From Nocardioides silvaticus (lineage in GTDB: Bacteria; Actinomycetota; Actinomycetes; Propionibacteriales; Nocardioidaceae), in assembly GCF_003160695.1 (NCBI RefSeq), contig NZ_QGDD01000002.1, positions 124,001 to 188,000 on the forward strand: a stretch of 64,000 bases of DNA. The letters are read 5' to 3'. A program made the translations under genes and the position numbers. Below the pieces are notes generated by a model, which ran no database searches, was not told the origin of the DNA, and saw nothing but the letters and a program-made list of their open reading frames with translations. Below are positions 8,867 to 16,878 of this stretch, one piece after another; position 1 is the stretch's first letter; every line of letters begins with the position of its first letter.

Positions 8867-10942
8867 TCACACGACGAACAGCGTGATCGTGCTGCCCCTG
8901 GGGGCCATGGTGCCCGCCGGCGGGTCCGTGTTGTAGGCCCGCTCGCCGGTGAAGTAGACGGGAGCGTGCTCGATCTCCACCTCGAACCCGAGGTCCTCGA
9001 GCTCGGCGACCGCCTCGTCGGTCGGCTCGTAGAACACCCGCGGCACCTCGATCAGCTCGGGGCCCTCCGAGACGACGAAGGCGACCTGGTCGCCCTTGAA
9101 CAGCGTGCCGCCGCGGGGCTCGTGGCTGATCACGTCGCCCTCGGCGATCGTGTCGCTGTTCTCGCGCCCGGCGACCTCGACCACCAGGCCACGGTCCTCC
9201 AGGGTCGCCTGCGCCTCCTCGAAGCTCTTGCCGACCCAGTCGCCGACCTTCAGCGGGCGACGTCCCTGGCTCACCACCAGGTTGACGACGGCGTTGACGG
9301 GCAGGTCCCGCGCCTTCTTGGTGCCGAACTCCGGGTCGGTGCTGATGACGCGCCCCTCGGGCACCCGCTCGGACCAGGCCTCCTTGGTCTTGCCGACCAC
9401 GAGCTTGTTCTCCGCCAGCAGCGCGGTGGCCTCGTCGACCGTCTTGCCGCGGAGGTCGGGGAGGTCGTGCACCTCCTCGCCCAGCGAGAGGGTCAGGGCG
9501 ACCTCGTCGCCGGGCAGGATCCGCTCACCGGGACCGGGGTCGCTGCGGATGACGTCGCCCTCGTCGACGGTCGTCGAGTACGCCGCCTCGGCGTAGTCGA
9601 CTTCGAGGCCGGCGTCCTCGATCTTCTCCACGGCCTCGGCCTCGGTGAGACCGGCGACGCTGGGCGTGGTGGTGTAGCGCGCCCACCCGAACCAGTAGGC
9701 GCTGCCGCCCGCGATCGCCGCGACGAGGGCGGCGACCAGCAGGAGGGCGAGTCCGCGGCGGCCGCGGCGCGGCCGGGGCTGGCCCGGCTCGCCGGGGTCG
9801 GCTGGGTCGACCGCACCGGGGTCGGGGCGCGGCGGCGCCGGCGGGGCGCGCTTCACCGGGGGCAGGGGAGGCAGCATCGTCTCGAGCCTGGTCGTGCTCG
9901 ACTCGTCCCAGAGCTCGGTCATCGGCTCCGGCATCGTGTCGTCGCCCTCCTCGCCCTCGGCGGGCGCCGGACGGGTGCCCGCGGGCAGCAGGTCGGCGAC
10001 CAGGTCGGCGTCCTCGCGGACGCCCTCGTGGAGGGCGTGGGTGACCCGGTGCGCGTGGTGGAGCAGCACGCCCGCGTCCGACGGCCGGAGCGACCGGTCG
10101 CGGGTCGTGGCGCGCGCGACCAGCGCGTCGACGTACGCCGGGATGCCGGGGACCTCCGCCGACGGCGCCGGGACGTCCTCGTGGACGTGCTTGTAGGCGA
10201 CCGCGATCGGGGACTCGCCCTGGTGCGGCTTGTGGCCGGTCAGCAGCTCGTAGAGGATCACGCCGGCCGCGTAGACGTCGGCCCGGGCGTCGGCCTTGCC
10301 GTCGACCACCAGCTCGGGGGCGAGGTAGGAGACGGTGCCGATGAGCACGCCGCCGGTCGCCGTGTGCTGGGTCTCGGCGCCGACCGCCCGCGCCAGGCCG
10401 AAGTCGGCGACCTTGATCCGGCCGTCGTCGGCGATGAGCACGTTCTCCGGCTTGACGTCGCGGTGGACCAGCCCGGCGCGGTGGGCGGACGCGAGCGCGG
10501 AGAGCACCGGGTCGAGGATCGCCAACGCCCGCTCGGGCGACATCGGCGCTTCCTTGGTGATGGTGTCCCGGAGCGTGTGCCCCGGCACCAGCTCCATCGC
10601 CAGGAACACGGTGCCCGCGTCCTCGCCCTGGTCGTAGACGGAGACCACGTTGGGGTGCGACAGCTTCGCCGCGGCCCGTGCCTCGCGCACGAACCGTGCC
10701 GCGAACTCCTCGTCGCCCGTGGTCGCGTCACCGAGACCGGCGTGCATGATCTTGACCGCGACCGCGCGGTCGAGACGGATGTCGTGCGCCTCGTAGACCG
10801 ATGCCATTCCGCCACGCGCGATCCGGGGACCGATCCGGTAGCGGCGGTCGAGGAGCCGCCCGACGTGGGGGTCGGAGGCGGTGCCGTCGGGGGTTGCCGC
10901 GTCGCGCGGCCGCGTGCCGCGGTCGTGCGTGTCTTCGTGCAC
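8867..10942 (-). CDS. pknL: PASTA-domain Ser/Thr protein kinase (PknL/PknB family)
   Basis: A 691-residue membrane kinase. The GTG at 10942 is chosen because AGGAGG lies 6 nt upstream and the kinase domain begins soon after. Residues 36-300 are the kinase: glycine loop with GGMASVY at 44-50, Lys64, HRDVKPEN from 160, DFG 180-182, activation-loop threonines 191, 194 and 196, APE 208-210. A Pro-rich linker leads to one membrane helix near 397-418, and four PASTA repeats fill the extracellular C-terminus, where they would sense muropeptides or lipid II. It faces an Rv2175c-like gene across 116 nt, as pknL does in M. tuberculosis. The M. tuberculosis protein lacks the PASTA tail, so orthology rests on context. 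Confidence 0.93.
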   Translation of the reverse strand: MHEDTHDRGTRPRDAATPDGTASDPHVGRLLDRRYRIGPRIARGGMASVYEAHDIRLDRAVAVKIMHAGLGDATTGDEEFAARFVREARAAAKLSHPNVVSVYDQGEDAGTVFLAMELVPGHTLRDTITKEAPMSPERALAILDPVLSALASAHRAGLVHRDVKPENVLIADDGRIKVADFGLARAVGAETQHTATGGVLIGTVSYLAPELVVDGKADARADVYAAGVILYELLTGHKPHQGESPIAVAYKHVHEDVPAPSAEVPGIPAYVDALVARATTRDRSLRPSDAGVLLHHAHRVTHALHEGVREDADLVADLLPAGTRPAPAEGEEGDDTMPEPMTELWDESSTTRLETMLPPLPPVKRAPPAPPRPDPGAVDPADPGEPGQPRPRRGRRGLALLLVAALVAAIAGGSAYWFGWARYTTTPSVAGLTEAEAVEKIEDAGLEVDYAEAAYSTTVDEGDVIRSDPGPGERILPGDEVALTLSLGEEVHDLPDLRGKTVDEATALLAENKLVVGKTKEAWSERVPEGRVISTDPEFGTKKARDLPVNAVVNLVVSQGRRPLKVGDWVGKSFEEAQATLEDRGLVVEVAGRENSDTIAEGDVISHEPRGGTLFKGDQVAFVVSEGPELIEVPRVFYEPTDEAVAELEDLGFEVEIEHAPVYFTGERAYNTDPPAGTMAPRGSTITLFVV

Positions 10943-11058
10943 AGCGACCCTCCTGTGCAATCTGCGGTGCTCCGGCCGGGGAAGTGACCGGAGCCCAAGG
11001 ATACGTGGGGCCCGGCACCGCCCCTGGCAACCACGCCGACGGCTGGTTTGATGACCAC

Positions 11059-11439
11059 ATGAGCGAATCCGCACCTCGGCTGGCCGACCACGACCTCGCC
11101 GCGCTCGTCGACGAATGGCTCGACTGGAGCGCCGCCGGCGAGGTCATCGGTGTCACTCCCGCGAAGGTCCGCACGATGGTGCGCGACCACCAGCTCGCCT
11201 CGGCGGTGCCCGCCCCGGGGCAGCCGCCCATGGTCCCCGCCCTCTTCCTCGACGAGGACGGGCTGCCGGTGAAGGGCCTGCCCGGGCTGCTGACCCTCCT
11301 GCACGACAACGGCTTCGACGACCGCGAGTGCATCGCCTGGATCTTCCTCGACGCCGACCTGCCGGGGCGTCCGATCGACGCGCTGCGGGAGAACCGTGGC
11401 CGGGAGGTGCGCCGGCGCGCCCAGGCCCTGGCGCTCTGA
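11059..11439 (+). CDS. Rv2175c-family winged-helix DNA-binding protein
   Basis: A 126-residue cytosolic protein. The N-terminal half (LVDEWLDWSAAGEVIGVTPAKVRTMVRDHQL) is an HTH segment and the C-terminal half (VPALFLDEDGLPVKGLPGLLTLLHDNGFDDRECIAWIF) is the Rv2175c C-terminal domain. In M. tuberculosis the homologue binds DNA and is phosphorylated by PknL near its N-terminus. Here it diverges from a PASTA kinase gene, supporting a kinase-substrate pair. The region before the HTH is short (MSESAPRLADHD) and has serines but no threonine, so the phosphorylation site would differ. The RNase gene begins one base after its stop. Confidence 0.85.
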   Translation: MSESAPRLADHDLAALVDEWLDWSAAGEVIGVTPAKVRTMVRDHQLASAVPAPGQPPMVPALFLDEDGLPVKGLPGLLTLLHDNGFDDRECIAWIFLDADLPGRPIDALRENRGREVRRRAQALAL

Positions 11440-11440
11440 C

Positions 11441-11890
11441 ATGAGGGGCCGGACGACCAGCGTCCTCGGCACGGTCGCGGTCGTCGTGCTCACCGTCTTC
11501 GTCTGGTGGCTGCAGGCGGGCGACGGCGAGGACTCCGGCGACGACGCCGCCCGGCCCTCGACCACCGTCTCGTCGTCGAGCAGCGTGCCCCCGCGGACCG
11601 ACGAGGCCGGCGGGCTGCCGTACGTCGACCTGGCCGACCTGCCGCCCGAGGCGGCGGACACGCTGCAGCTGATCGACGCGGGCGGGCCGTTCCCCTACGC
11701 CGCCGACGGCAGCACCTTCCACAACTACGAGGGGTTGCTTCCGGGCCGGTACGACGGCTATTACCGGGAGTACACGGTGGAGACGCCCGGGTCGGACGAC
11801 CGCGGCGCGCGTCGGATCATCGGCGGGGCCGAGGGCGAGCTCTACTGGACCGAAGACCACTACGAGTCGTTCGAGGTGATCCGGAGATGA
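11441..11890 (+). CDS. Secreted or membrane-anchored guanyl-specific ribonuclease, RNase Sa/barnase family
   Basis: A 149-residue protein. Residues 8-25 form an N-terminal hydrophobic helix (signal peptide or anchor), followed by a Ser/Thr/acidic linker. The domain from about residue 60 follows Streptomyces RNase Sa closely: LPPEAADTLQLIDAGGPFPY, then YYREYTVETPG with catalytic Glu110, RGARRII with Arg121 and Arg125, and EDHYESF with catalytic His140. All catalytic residues are present, so the enzyme should be active and cleave RNA after guanosine. The two conserved cysteines of RNase Sa are absent. It starts 1 nt after the Rv2175c-like stop with no ribosome site, which suggests translational coupling. 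Its inhibitor gene follows. Confidence 0.9.
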   Translation: MRGRTTSVLGTVAVVVLTVFVWWLQAGDGEDSGDDAARPSTTVSSSSSVPPRTDEAGGLPYVDLADLPPEAADTLQLIDAGGPFPYAADGSTFHNYEGLLPGRYDGYYREYTVETPGSDDRGARRIIGGAEGELYWTEDHYESFEVIRR

Positions 11891-11921
11891 GCCAGGAAGA
11901 CACGCGCACCAGGGGGCCGGC

Positions 11922-12338
11922 ATGAGCGGCCTCGCAGGGGTTCTGGCGGGCCGGCACGACGCCGGCGTCCACCGTTGGCACAGCTCCCTCCACGTCCCGG
12001 ACGTCCAGCACGCGGTCGAGCACGCGGGCTGGACGTTCGGCTACGTGGACGGCGTCGCGCTGGAGAGCAAGAAGGAGGTCCTCGGCGCGATCGGCGAGGC
12101 GCTCTCCTTCCCCGACCACTACGGCGGCAACCTCGACGCGCTGCGCGACTGCCTCCGCGACCTCCCGAAGGACACCGTCCTGCTGTGGGACGGCTGGGGG
12201 AGCCTGGCTCGCGCGAAGCCGGAGGCCTTCGAGCGGGTCTGCAAGGTCCTCGGCCGGCAGGCGGACGGCGAGCCGGCCCTCGAGGTGCTGCTGCGCGGGC
12301 CGGGTCCCGACGACACCGGCATCGAGTCGCTGGACTGA
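11922..12338 (+). CDS. Barstar-family ribonuclease inhibitor
   Basis: A 138-residue cytosolic protein of the barstar (barnase inhibitor) family. The core reads FGYVDGVALESKKEVLGAIGEALSFPDHYGGNLDALRDCLRDL, and the YGGNLDALxDCL stretch is the barstar hallmark that contains the RNase-binding helix. Acidic residues in that helix normally plug the RNase active site. It lies 31 nt after the RNase gene on the same strand, so it should protect the cell from premature or imported RNase. N-terminal residues 1-25 extend beyond the usual barstar length. Barstars are often found beside secreted RNases; the pairing here is direct. Confidence 0.93.
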   Translation: MSGLAGVLAGRHDAGVHRWHSSLHVPDVQHAVEHAGWTFGYVDGVALESKKEVLGAIGEALSFPDHYGGNLDALRDCLRDLPKDTVLLWDGWGSLARAKPEAFERVCKVLGRQADGEPALEVLLRGPGPDDTGIESLD

Positions 12339-12362
12339 GCCCTTCCGGGGCTGCCCGAGGGC

Positions 12363-13454
12363 TCAGAGCACCCGTCGGGTGGCGGCGGCGGCCAGCCCCT
12401 CGAGCACCGCGCACGCGTGCTCGTCGAGCCCCACGGCCGCCCGGGCGTCGGCGAGGCTCGCGACCGCGCGCCGGGCGAGGTCGTCGATCATGCCCTCCAC
12501 GCGCGCGTGCGCCCCGGCGTGGGCGATGATCCCGCGCAGCTCGACGATCTCCTCCTCGGTCAGCGCGGTCCCGAGCGCGGCGTCGAGGCGGGCGGCGTCC
12601 GCGGCCGGAGCGGACTCGAGCGCGAGCGCGACGAGCACCGTCCGCTTGCCCTCGACCAGGTCGTCGCCGGCAGGCTTGCCGGTCGTGGCCGGGTCGCCGA
12701 AGACACCGAGCAGGTCGTCGCGGAGCTGGAACGCCTCGCCGAGCGGCAGGCCGAACGAGGTGAGCGCCGTCAGCGTCTCGGGACCGGCGCCGGCGAGGGC
12801 GGCGCCCACGTGGAGCGGGCGCTCGACGGAGTACTTGGCCGACTTGTAGCGCAGCACCGTCATCGCGTCGTCGACGCTCGCGCGGCCGCGCGCCTGGACG
12901 GAGACGTCGAGGAACTGACCGGCGACGACCTCGGACCGGCAGGCGTCGAGGACCTCGAGCGCAGGACCGACCCGGTCCCACGGCAGGCCGCAGCGGCGGA
13001 GGAGCTCGTCCGACCACGACAGCAGCAGGTCGCCGAGCAGGATGGCGGCGGAGGCGCCGTACTGCTCGGGGTCGCCGGGCCAGCCCTGCTGCTGGTGCAG
13101 CGCCGCGAAGCCGCGGTGAGTGGCGGGCCGGCCGCGCCGGGTGTCGGAGGCGTCCATCAGGTCGTCGTGGACGAGGGCGCTGGCGTGCAGGAGCTCGAGG
13201 GAGGCGGCGGCGCGGAGGACCGCGCGCTCGTCGTACTCCTCGCGCGCGGCAGCGCGGAAGCCCCAGTAGCAGAACGCGCCCCGGAACCGCTTGCCGCCGC
13301 TGACCGCGGTCCGGCCCTCGGCGACCAGGCGGCCGGCGTCGTCACCGAGCGGGGTCAGCCGGTCGGCCTGCTCGTCGAGGAAGGCGTCGATGGCCGCCTG
13401 CAGCTCGGACCGGAACTGGTCCTGGTCGCCCTGTTCCCACGCCTGCCCGGTCAC
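12363..13454 (-). CDS. idsA: Polyprenyl diphosphate synthase (IdsA-type GGPP/FPP synthase)
   Basis: A 363-residue trans-prenyltransferase that elongates allylic diphosphates with isopentenyl diphosphate. The first aspartate-rich motif is in VHDDLMDASDTRRG (DDxxD) and the second in FQLRDDLLGVFGD (DDxxxD); GGKRFRG binds IPP. The bulky residues before the first motif do not fix the chain length, so FPP, GGPP or longer products are possible. Context matches M. tuberculosis idsA2 (Rv2173), also near pknL and a MTHFR-like gene. The GTG start has TAGAGT 7 nt upstream and no Shine-Dalgarno sequence, so it is probably leaderless. A CrtI-like oxidoreductase nearby hints at isoprenoid or carotenoid chemistry. 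Confidence 0.92.
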   Translation of the reverse strand: MTGQAWEQGDQDQFRSELQAAIDAFLDEQADRLTPLGDDAGRLVAEGRTAVSGGKRFRGAFCYWGFRAAAREEYDERAVLRAAASLELLHASALVHDDLMDASDTRRGRPATHRGFAALHQQQGWPGDPEQYGASAAILLGDLLLSWSDELLRRCGLPWDRVGPALEVLDACRSEVVAGQFLDVSVQARGRASVDDAMTVLRYKSAKYSVERPLHVGAALAGAGPETLTALTSFGLPLGEAFQLRDDLLGVFGDPATTGKPAGDDLVEGKRTVLVALALESAPAADAARLDAALGTALTEEEIVELRGIIAHAGAHARVEGMIDDLARRAVASLADARAAVGLDEHACAVLEGLAAAATRRVL

Positions 13455-13461
13455 GTGGCCG

Positions 13462-13518
13462 ACTCTATTGACCGCCTGTCGGGTACTCGCATCCGGGCGG
13501 CGCGGCGACCTTTAAACT
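13462..13518. promoter_or_regulatory. Divergent leaderless promoters of idsA and metF
   Basis: Only 71 nt separate the two start codons. On the minus strand TAGAGT (13467-13462) lies 7 nt before the idsA GTG. On the plus strand TAAACT (13513-13518) lies 7 nt before the metF ATG. Neither start has a Shine-Dalgarno sequence. The two -10 boxes are back to back, so regulation may be shared. Confidence 0.6.
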
Positions 13519-13525
13519 CCGGCTC

Positions 13526-14416
13526 ATGACTACCGGTCGCGGCCGCTCCCTCGGCGACATCCTGCGCGAGGGCGAGCGCTCGTTCTCGTTCGAGTTCTTC
13601 CCGCCGAAGGACGAGGCGGGCGAGGAGCAGCTCTGGAACGCCATCCGTGCCCTCGAGCCGTACCGCCCGACGTTCGTCTCGGTGACGTACGGCGCCGGCG
13701 GCGGCACCCGCGACAAGACCATCGGCATCACCGGTCGGATCGCCCGGGAGACCTCGCTGGTGCCGATCGCCCACCTGACCTGCGTCGGCCACACCCGTGA
13801 GGAGCTCGAGGGGATCCTCGACGCCTACGCGGCCGAGGGCGTCTTCCACGTGATGGCGCTGCGCGGCGACCCGCAGGAGGGCCCGCGGGCCGAGTGGACG
13901 TCCACCGAGGGCGGGCTCAACTACGCACTCGACCTGGTCGAGCTGGCCCGCTCGCGAGGGGACTTCCGGATCGGCGTGGCCGCCTTCCCGGAGGGCCACC
14001 CCAATGCGGAGTCGCTCGACGTCGACGCCGACCGGCTGGTGGCGAAGGCCCGGGCGGGCGCGGAGTTCGCGGTCACCCAGATGTTCTTCCGCGCCTCCGA
14101 CTACTTCGCGCTCGTGGAGCGCGTCCGCGCCCGTGGCGTCGACATCCCGATCCTGCCGGGCATCATGCCGATCCTGAACCTCAACGCGATCCGCCGGCAG
14201 GGCGAGCTCATCGGCACCTCGGTCCCCGAGGAGGTCGTCGAGCGCATCAGCGCGGCCGGGCCGGACCCGGCCGACGTCCGCGCCGAGGGCATCAAGCTCG
14301 CCGCCGAGCTGTGCGAGGAGCTGCTCGCCGGCGGCGCGCCGGGTCTGCACTTCTATACGCTCAACCGCTCCAAGGCGACGCTGGAGATCTTCGAGGCGCT
14401 CCGGATCACCGTCTGA
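13526..14416 (+). CDS. metF: Methylenetetrahydrofolate reductase
   Basis: A 296-residue FAD enzyme of about the usual bacterial length that reduces 5,10-methylene-THF to 5-methyl-THF for methionine synthesis. Recognisable stretches are SFEFFPPKDEAGEEQLW (catalytic Glu in the EFFPPK block), FVSVTYGAGGGTRDKT, HLTCVGHTREEL, MALRGDPQEG, FAVTQMFFRASDYF, GIMPILN and GLHFYTLNRSKAT. These are the folate- and FAD-binding landmarks of the family. No Shine-Dalgarno sequence precedes the ATG; TAAACT 7 nt upstream predicts a leaderless mRNA. It diverges from idsA and converges on the oxidoreductase gene that ends 9 nt away. Confidence 0.96.
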   Translation: MTTGRGRSLGDILREGERSFSFEFFPPKDEAGEEQLWNAIRALEPYRPTFVSVTYGAGGGTRDKTIGITGRIARETSLVPIAHLTCVGHTREELEGILDAYAAEGVFHVMALRGDPQEGPRAEWTSTEGGLNYALDLVELARSRGDFRIGVAAFPEGHPNAESLDVDADRLVAKARAGAEFAVTQMFFRASDYFALVERVRARGVDIPILPGIMPILNLNAIRRQGELIGTSVPEEVVERISAAGPDPADVRAEGIKLAAELCEELLAGGAPGLHFYTLNRSKATLEIFEALRITV

Positions 14417-14425
14417 CGCGGGCTA

Positions 14426-15733
14426 CTACTTCGCGGGGCCGATGACCTGCGCGACGAGCGCGGCCGACTGGGCGACGAACGGGATGCCCGCCCCGGGCGC
14501 GGCGTGCGCGCCGGCGGCGTAGACGCCGTCGATCGGCGTCGTCGGCCCCAGCCGGTGGCGGATGGTGGCGCGGCCCTGCCACAGCACACCGCAGGGGGAA
14601 CCGTTCCACTGCTCGACGAGGTCGCGCGGTGAGAGGTCGATGCGGGTGACGACCTGCTCGCGCACGTCGATCTTGTGCCGGGCGAGGGCGTCGAGGATGT
14701 CCTCGGCGAGCTTGCCGCGGCCGTGGAGGGTCCAGGCCGTGCCGCCCTCGGGCGCGGAGCCACCGGTGCGGATGACGATCTGGGGATCGGCGTGCAGCAC
14801 CAGCTCGGGTGGGAGGTCGGGCAGCTCGCCGACCAGGCCGAGGTGCGCGACGACCGGGGGGATCGCCGGCATGGTGCGCTCGACGAGCGGAGCGAGTGCC
14901 GGCAGCCGCCGCGGGTCGACCGCGACGACGACCGCGTCGACGTCGATGTCGCCGCTCTCGACCGACACCGCGGCCACCCGGCCTCCGCGCACGACGAGGT
15001 CGCGCGCCGCGGTGCCGGTGAGGACCGTGACGCCGCGGGTCTCCAGCCGGGCGGTCAGCAGCTCGGCCAGCCGCGCCATCCCGCCAGGGACCCGCCAGGC
15101 GCCGAAGCACTGCTCGAGGTAGTTGGAGACACCCACCCACGCCGGCACGTTCCGCAGGTCGTGGCCCTCGGCGACAGCACGGTGACCTGCGACCAGGCCG
15201 AGCCGGTCGTCGCGGAAGTCGCGGCGCAGTCGCTTGTGCAGGGTCTCCCGGGTGTTGAGGAGCGAGTCGAGGTCCTTGGAGACGTCCCGAGGGTCCCACG
15301 GCACCTCGACGTACTCCTTGCGCAGCACCTCCCACACGGGCGCGTAGGTCTCGACGTGGCGCGCCCACGCCTCGCCGAGGCCGGGTCCGAGCTCGTCGAA
15401 CGCCGCGATCTGCGCGGCGCGCGACCCGCCGGGGACCTTGACCGAGGTGCGGTCCTCGAACCGGTGCTCGGTGATCACCTCGAGCGGCTCGAGCTCGCCG
15501 CCGAGCTCGGTCTCCAGCGGCCGCCCGGACTTGCGGAACAGGTCGCGGAGGGCCGCGGGCAGCAGGGTCGAGGTCGCTGACCCGTCCCAGGTGTAGCCGC
15601 CCTCGCTGACCGCGCCGAGGGCGCCGCCGAGGGTCGCCGCGGCCTCGAGGAGCACGACCTGGTGCCCGAGCTTCGCGAGCCGGGCCGCGGAGGCGAGGCC
15701 CCCGAGGCCGCCCCCGATGACGACGATCCTCAT
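14426..15733 (-). CDS. FAD-dependent oxidoreductase, phytoene desaturase (CrtI)-like
   Basis: A 435-residue flavoprotein. It begins with a textbook dinucleotide-binding motif, IVVIGGGLGGLASAARLAKLGH, then LLEAAATLGGALG. VPGGMARLAELLTARLETRGVTVLTG and a C-terminal VYAAGAHAAPGAGIPFV follow the pattern of phytoene desaturases and related polyenyl or amine oxidoreductases, including the FAD-contacting C-terminal glycine stretch. The substrate cannot be stated. It is 435 residues, a little shorter than typical CrtI enzymes (about 490-500). It is transcribed toward metF and lies near a prenyl diphosphate synthase, so an isoprenoid substrate is plausible. Confidence 0.78.
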   Translation of the reverse strand: MRIVVIGGGLGGLASAARLAKLGHQVVLLEAAATLGGALGAVSEGGYTWDGSATSTLLPAALRDLFRKSGRPLETELGGELEPLEVITEHRFEDRTSVKVPGGSRAAQIAAFDELGPGLGEAWARHVETYAPVWEVLRKEYVEVPWDPRDVSKDLDSLLNTRETLHKRLRRDFRDDRLGLVAGHRAVAEGHDLRNVPAWVGVSNYLEQCFGAWRVPGGMARLAELLTARLETRGVTVLTGTAARDLVVRGGRVAAVSVESGDIDVDAVVVAVDPRRLPALAPLVERTMPAIPPVVAHLGLVGELPDLPPELVLHADPQIVIRTGGSAPEGGTAWTLHGRGKLAEDILDALARHKIDVREQVVTRIDLSPRDLVEQWNGSPCGVLWQGRATIRHRLGPTTPIDGVYAAGAHAAPGAGIPFVAQSAALVAQVIGPAK

Positions 15734-15767
15734 CCGCGTCCGGCCCTCGGTGCGGTCCCGGGCACGG

Positions 15768-16241
15768 TCACTCGACGTCGACCGGGCTGGCGCCGGTGAG
15801 GCGCAGGAGCTCGTCGTACGTCGTCGAGAACACGGCCGCCGGGTGTCCGGCGGCGGCCCACACCACGTCGTAGCGCTGGAGCCAGCTGTCGAGGTACGTC
15901 GGCACCGGCGCCGGGTGGCCGATCGGCGACACCCCGCCGATCACCTGCCCGGTGTGCTCGCGCACGAACTCCGGCGAGGCACGGCGCAGCTTCTCGACGC
16001 CCACGCCGGCGGCGGTCTTCCGGGTGTCGACCCGGTGGGCGCCCGAGGTGAGGATCAGCACCGGCGAGCCGCCCGCGTCGAAGAGCAGGCTGTTGGCGAT
16101 GGCACCGACCTCGCAGCCGAGCGCCTCGGCGGCGAGTGCGGCGGTGTGCACGGCATCGGGCAGAATGACGATCTCGCCAGCTCCGCCGCGTCGCGCGTGC
16201 TCGGCGCGGAACCGGCTGATCGAGGGATGGTCGGCCGACAT
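15768..16241 (-). CDS. YbaK/ProX-family aminoacyl-tRNA deacylase domain protein
   Basis: A 157-residue single-domain protein of the YbaK/ProRS-INS fold, which hydrolyses mischarged aminoacyl-tRNAs. Characteristic segments are EVGAIANSLLFDAGGSPVLILTSG, VDTRKTAAGVGVEKLRRASPEFVREHTGQVIGGVSPIGH and the conserved lysine/glycine surface. It resembles the stand-alone YbaK-associated subgroup; the true specificity is unknown. The ATG at 16241 is preceded by TAGGGT 7 nt upstream and no Shine-Dalgarno sequence, so a leaderless transcript is likely. A second, more typical YbaK protein lies at 50725-51222; the two are distinct subfamilies rather than a recent duplication. Confidence 0.85.
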   Translation of the reverse strand: MSADHPSISRFRAEHARRGGAGEIVILPDAVHTAALAAEALGCEVGAIANSLLFDAGGSPVLILTSGAHRVDTRKTAAGVGVEKLRRASPEFVREHTGQVIGGVSPIGHPAPVPTYLDSWLQRYDVVWAAAGHPAAVFSTTYDELLRLTGASPVDVE

Positions 16242-16304
16242 GGGAGTGACCCTAGGGCACCGCACAATGCGGTGAGGCAGGGATCGCGGACTCGAGGAGG
16301 ACCG

Positions 16305-16808
16305 ATGGGCAAGCGACCGGCGGCGATCGACCTGGCGTCGTGGCTGCTGTGGATCCAGGTGCTTGCCGGCCTGGTGGTCTCGGTGCTCGTGGTGATCTTC
16401 CGCGAGGACCTCCGCGAGGCATGGTCTCCCGGCGCCAGCGGCGACAGCACCGTCCAGCCGCTGGAGTTCGTGCCGGTGATCCTCGTGCTGTACGGCGTCA
16501 TCGCGCTCACGACGCTGACGCTGATCCCGATGATGCGGTCCGGGCACAACTGGTCCCGGCACGCGCTCGCGATGATCGAGGTCGGCATCCTGATCGCGAC
16601 GATCGCGACCGTCCGCACCATGCCGCCGGCGGTGTTCCGCGGGCTGATCATCGTGGCCGCCGTCCTCGCCGCGGTGACGCTGGTGTTCATCTGGCACCCG
16701 GAGTCGCGGCGCCACTGTCGCGAGCTCGAGGCGGCTGCGGACGGTGCCGACGACGAGGTCGAGGTCGTCGACCTCTCGGACGCGGAGGATCCCGCCACCA
16801 GCTCTTGA
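16305..16808 (+). CDS. Four-helix membrane protein of unknown function
   Basis: A 167-residue membrane protein with four hydrophobic segments: about residues 8-30 (DLASWLLWIQVLAGLVVSVLVVIF), 53-75, 87-103 and 109-127. It ends with an acidic cytosolic tail rich in Glu and Asp. The ATG has a strong GAGGAGG ribosome site 4 nt upstream. No family was recognised. The next promoter's -35 box (TTGACC, 16805-16810) overlaps its stop codon, so the downstream SOS-type unit is probably transcribed separately. Confidence 0.7.
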   Translation: MGKRPAAIDLASWLLWIQVLAGLVVSVLVVIFREDLREAWSPGASGDSTVQPLEFVPVILVLYGVIALTTLTLIPMMRSGHNWSRHALAMIEVGILIATIATVRTMPPAVFRGLIIVAAVLAAVTLVFIWHPESRRHCRELEAAADGADDEVEVVDLSDAEDPATSS

Positions 16809-16860
16809 CCTTGTGTCGGGGGACCGGTGTACCTTGGTCGTATTCGAACAAGCGTTCGAA
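16805..16860 (+). promoter_or_regulatory. Promoter with perfect LexA (SOS) box
   Basis: TTGACC (16805-16810) and TACCTT (16830-16835) form a candidate promoter with a longish 19-nt spacer. Just downstream is TTCGAACAAGCGTTCGAA (16843-16860), which contains the actinobacterial SOS consensus TCGAAC-N4-GTTCGA without mismatch. The box would cover the transcription start, so LexA binding should block initiation. It controls the HEPN, methyltransferase and dinB genes that follow. Confidence 0.8.
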
Positions 16861-16878
16861 CAACACCGAGGAGTCGAC

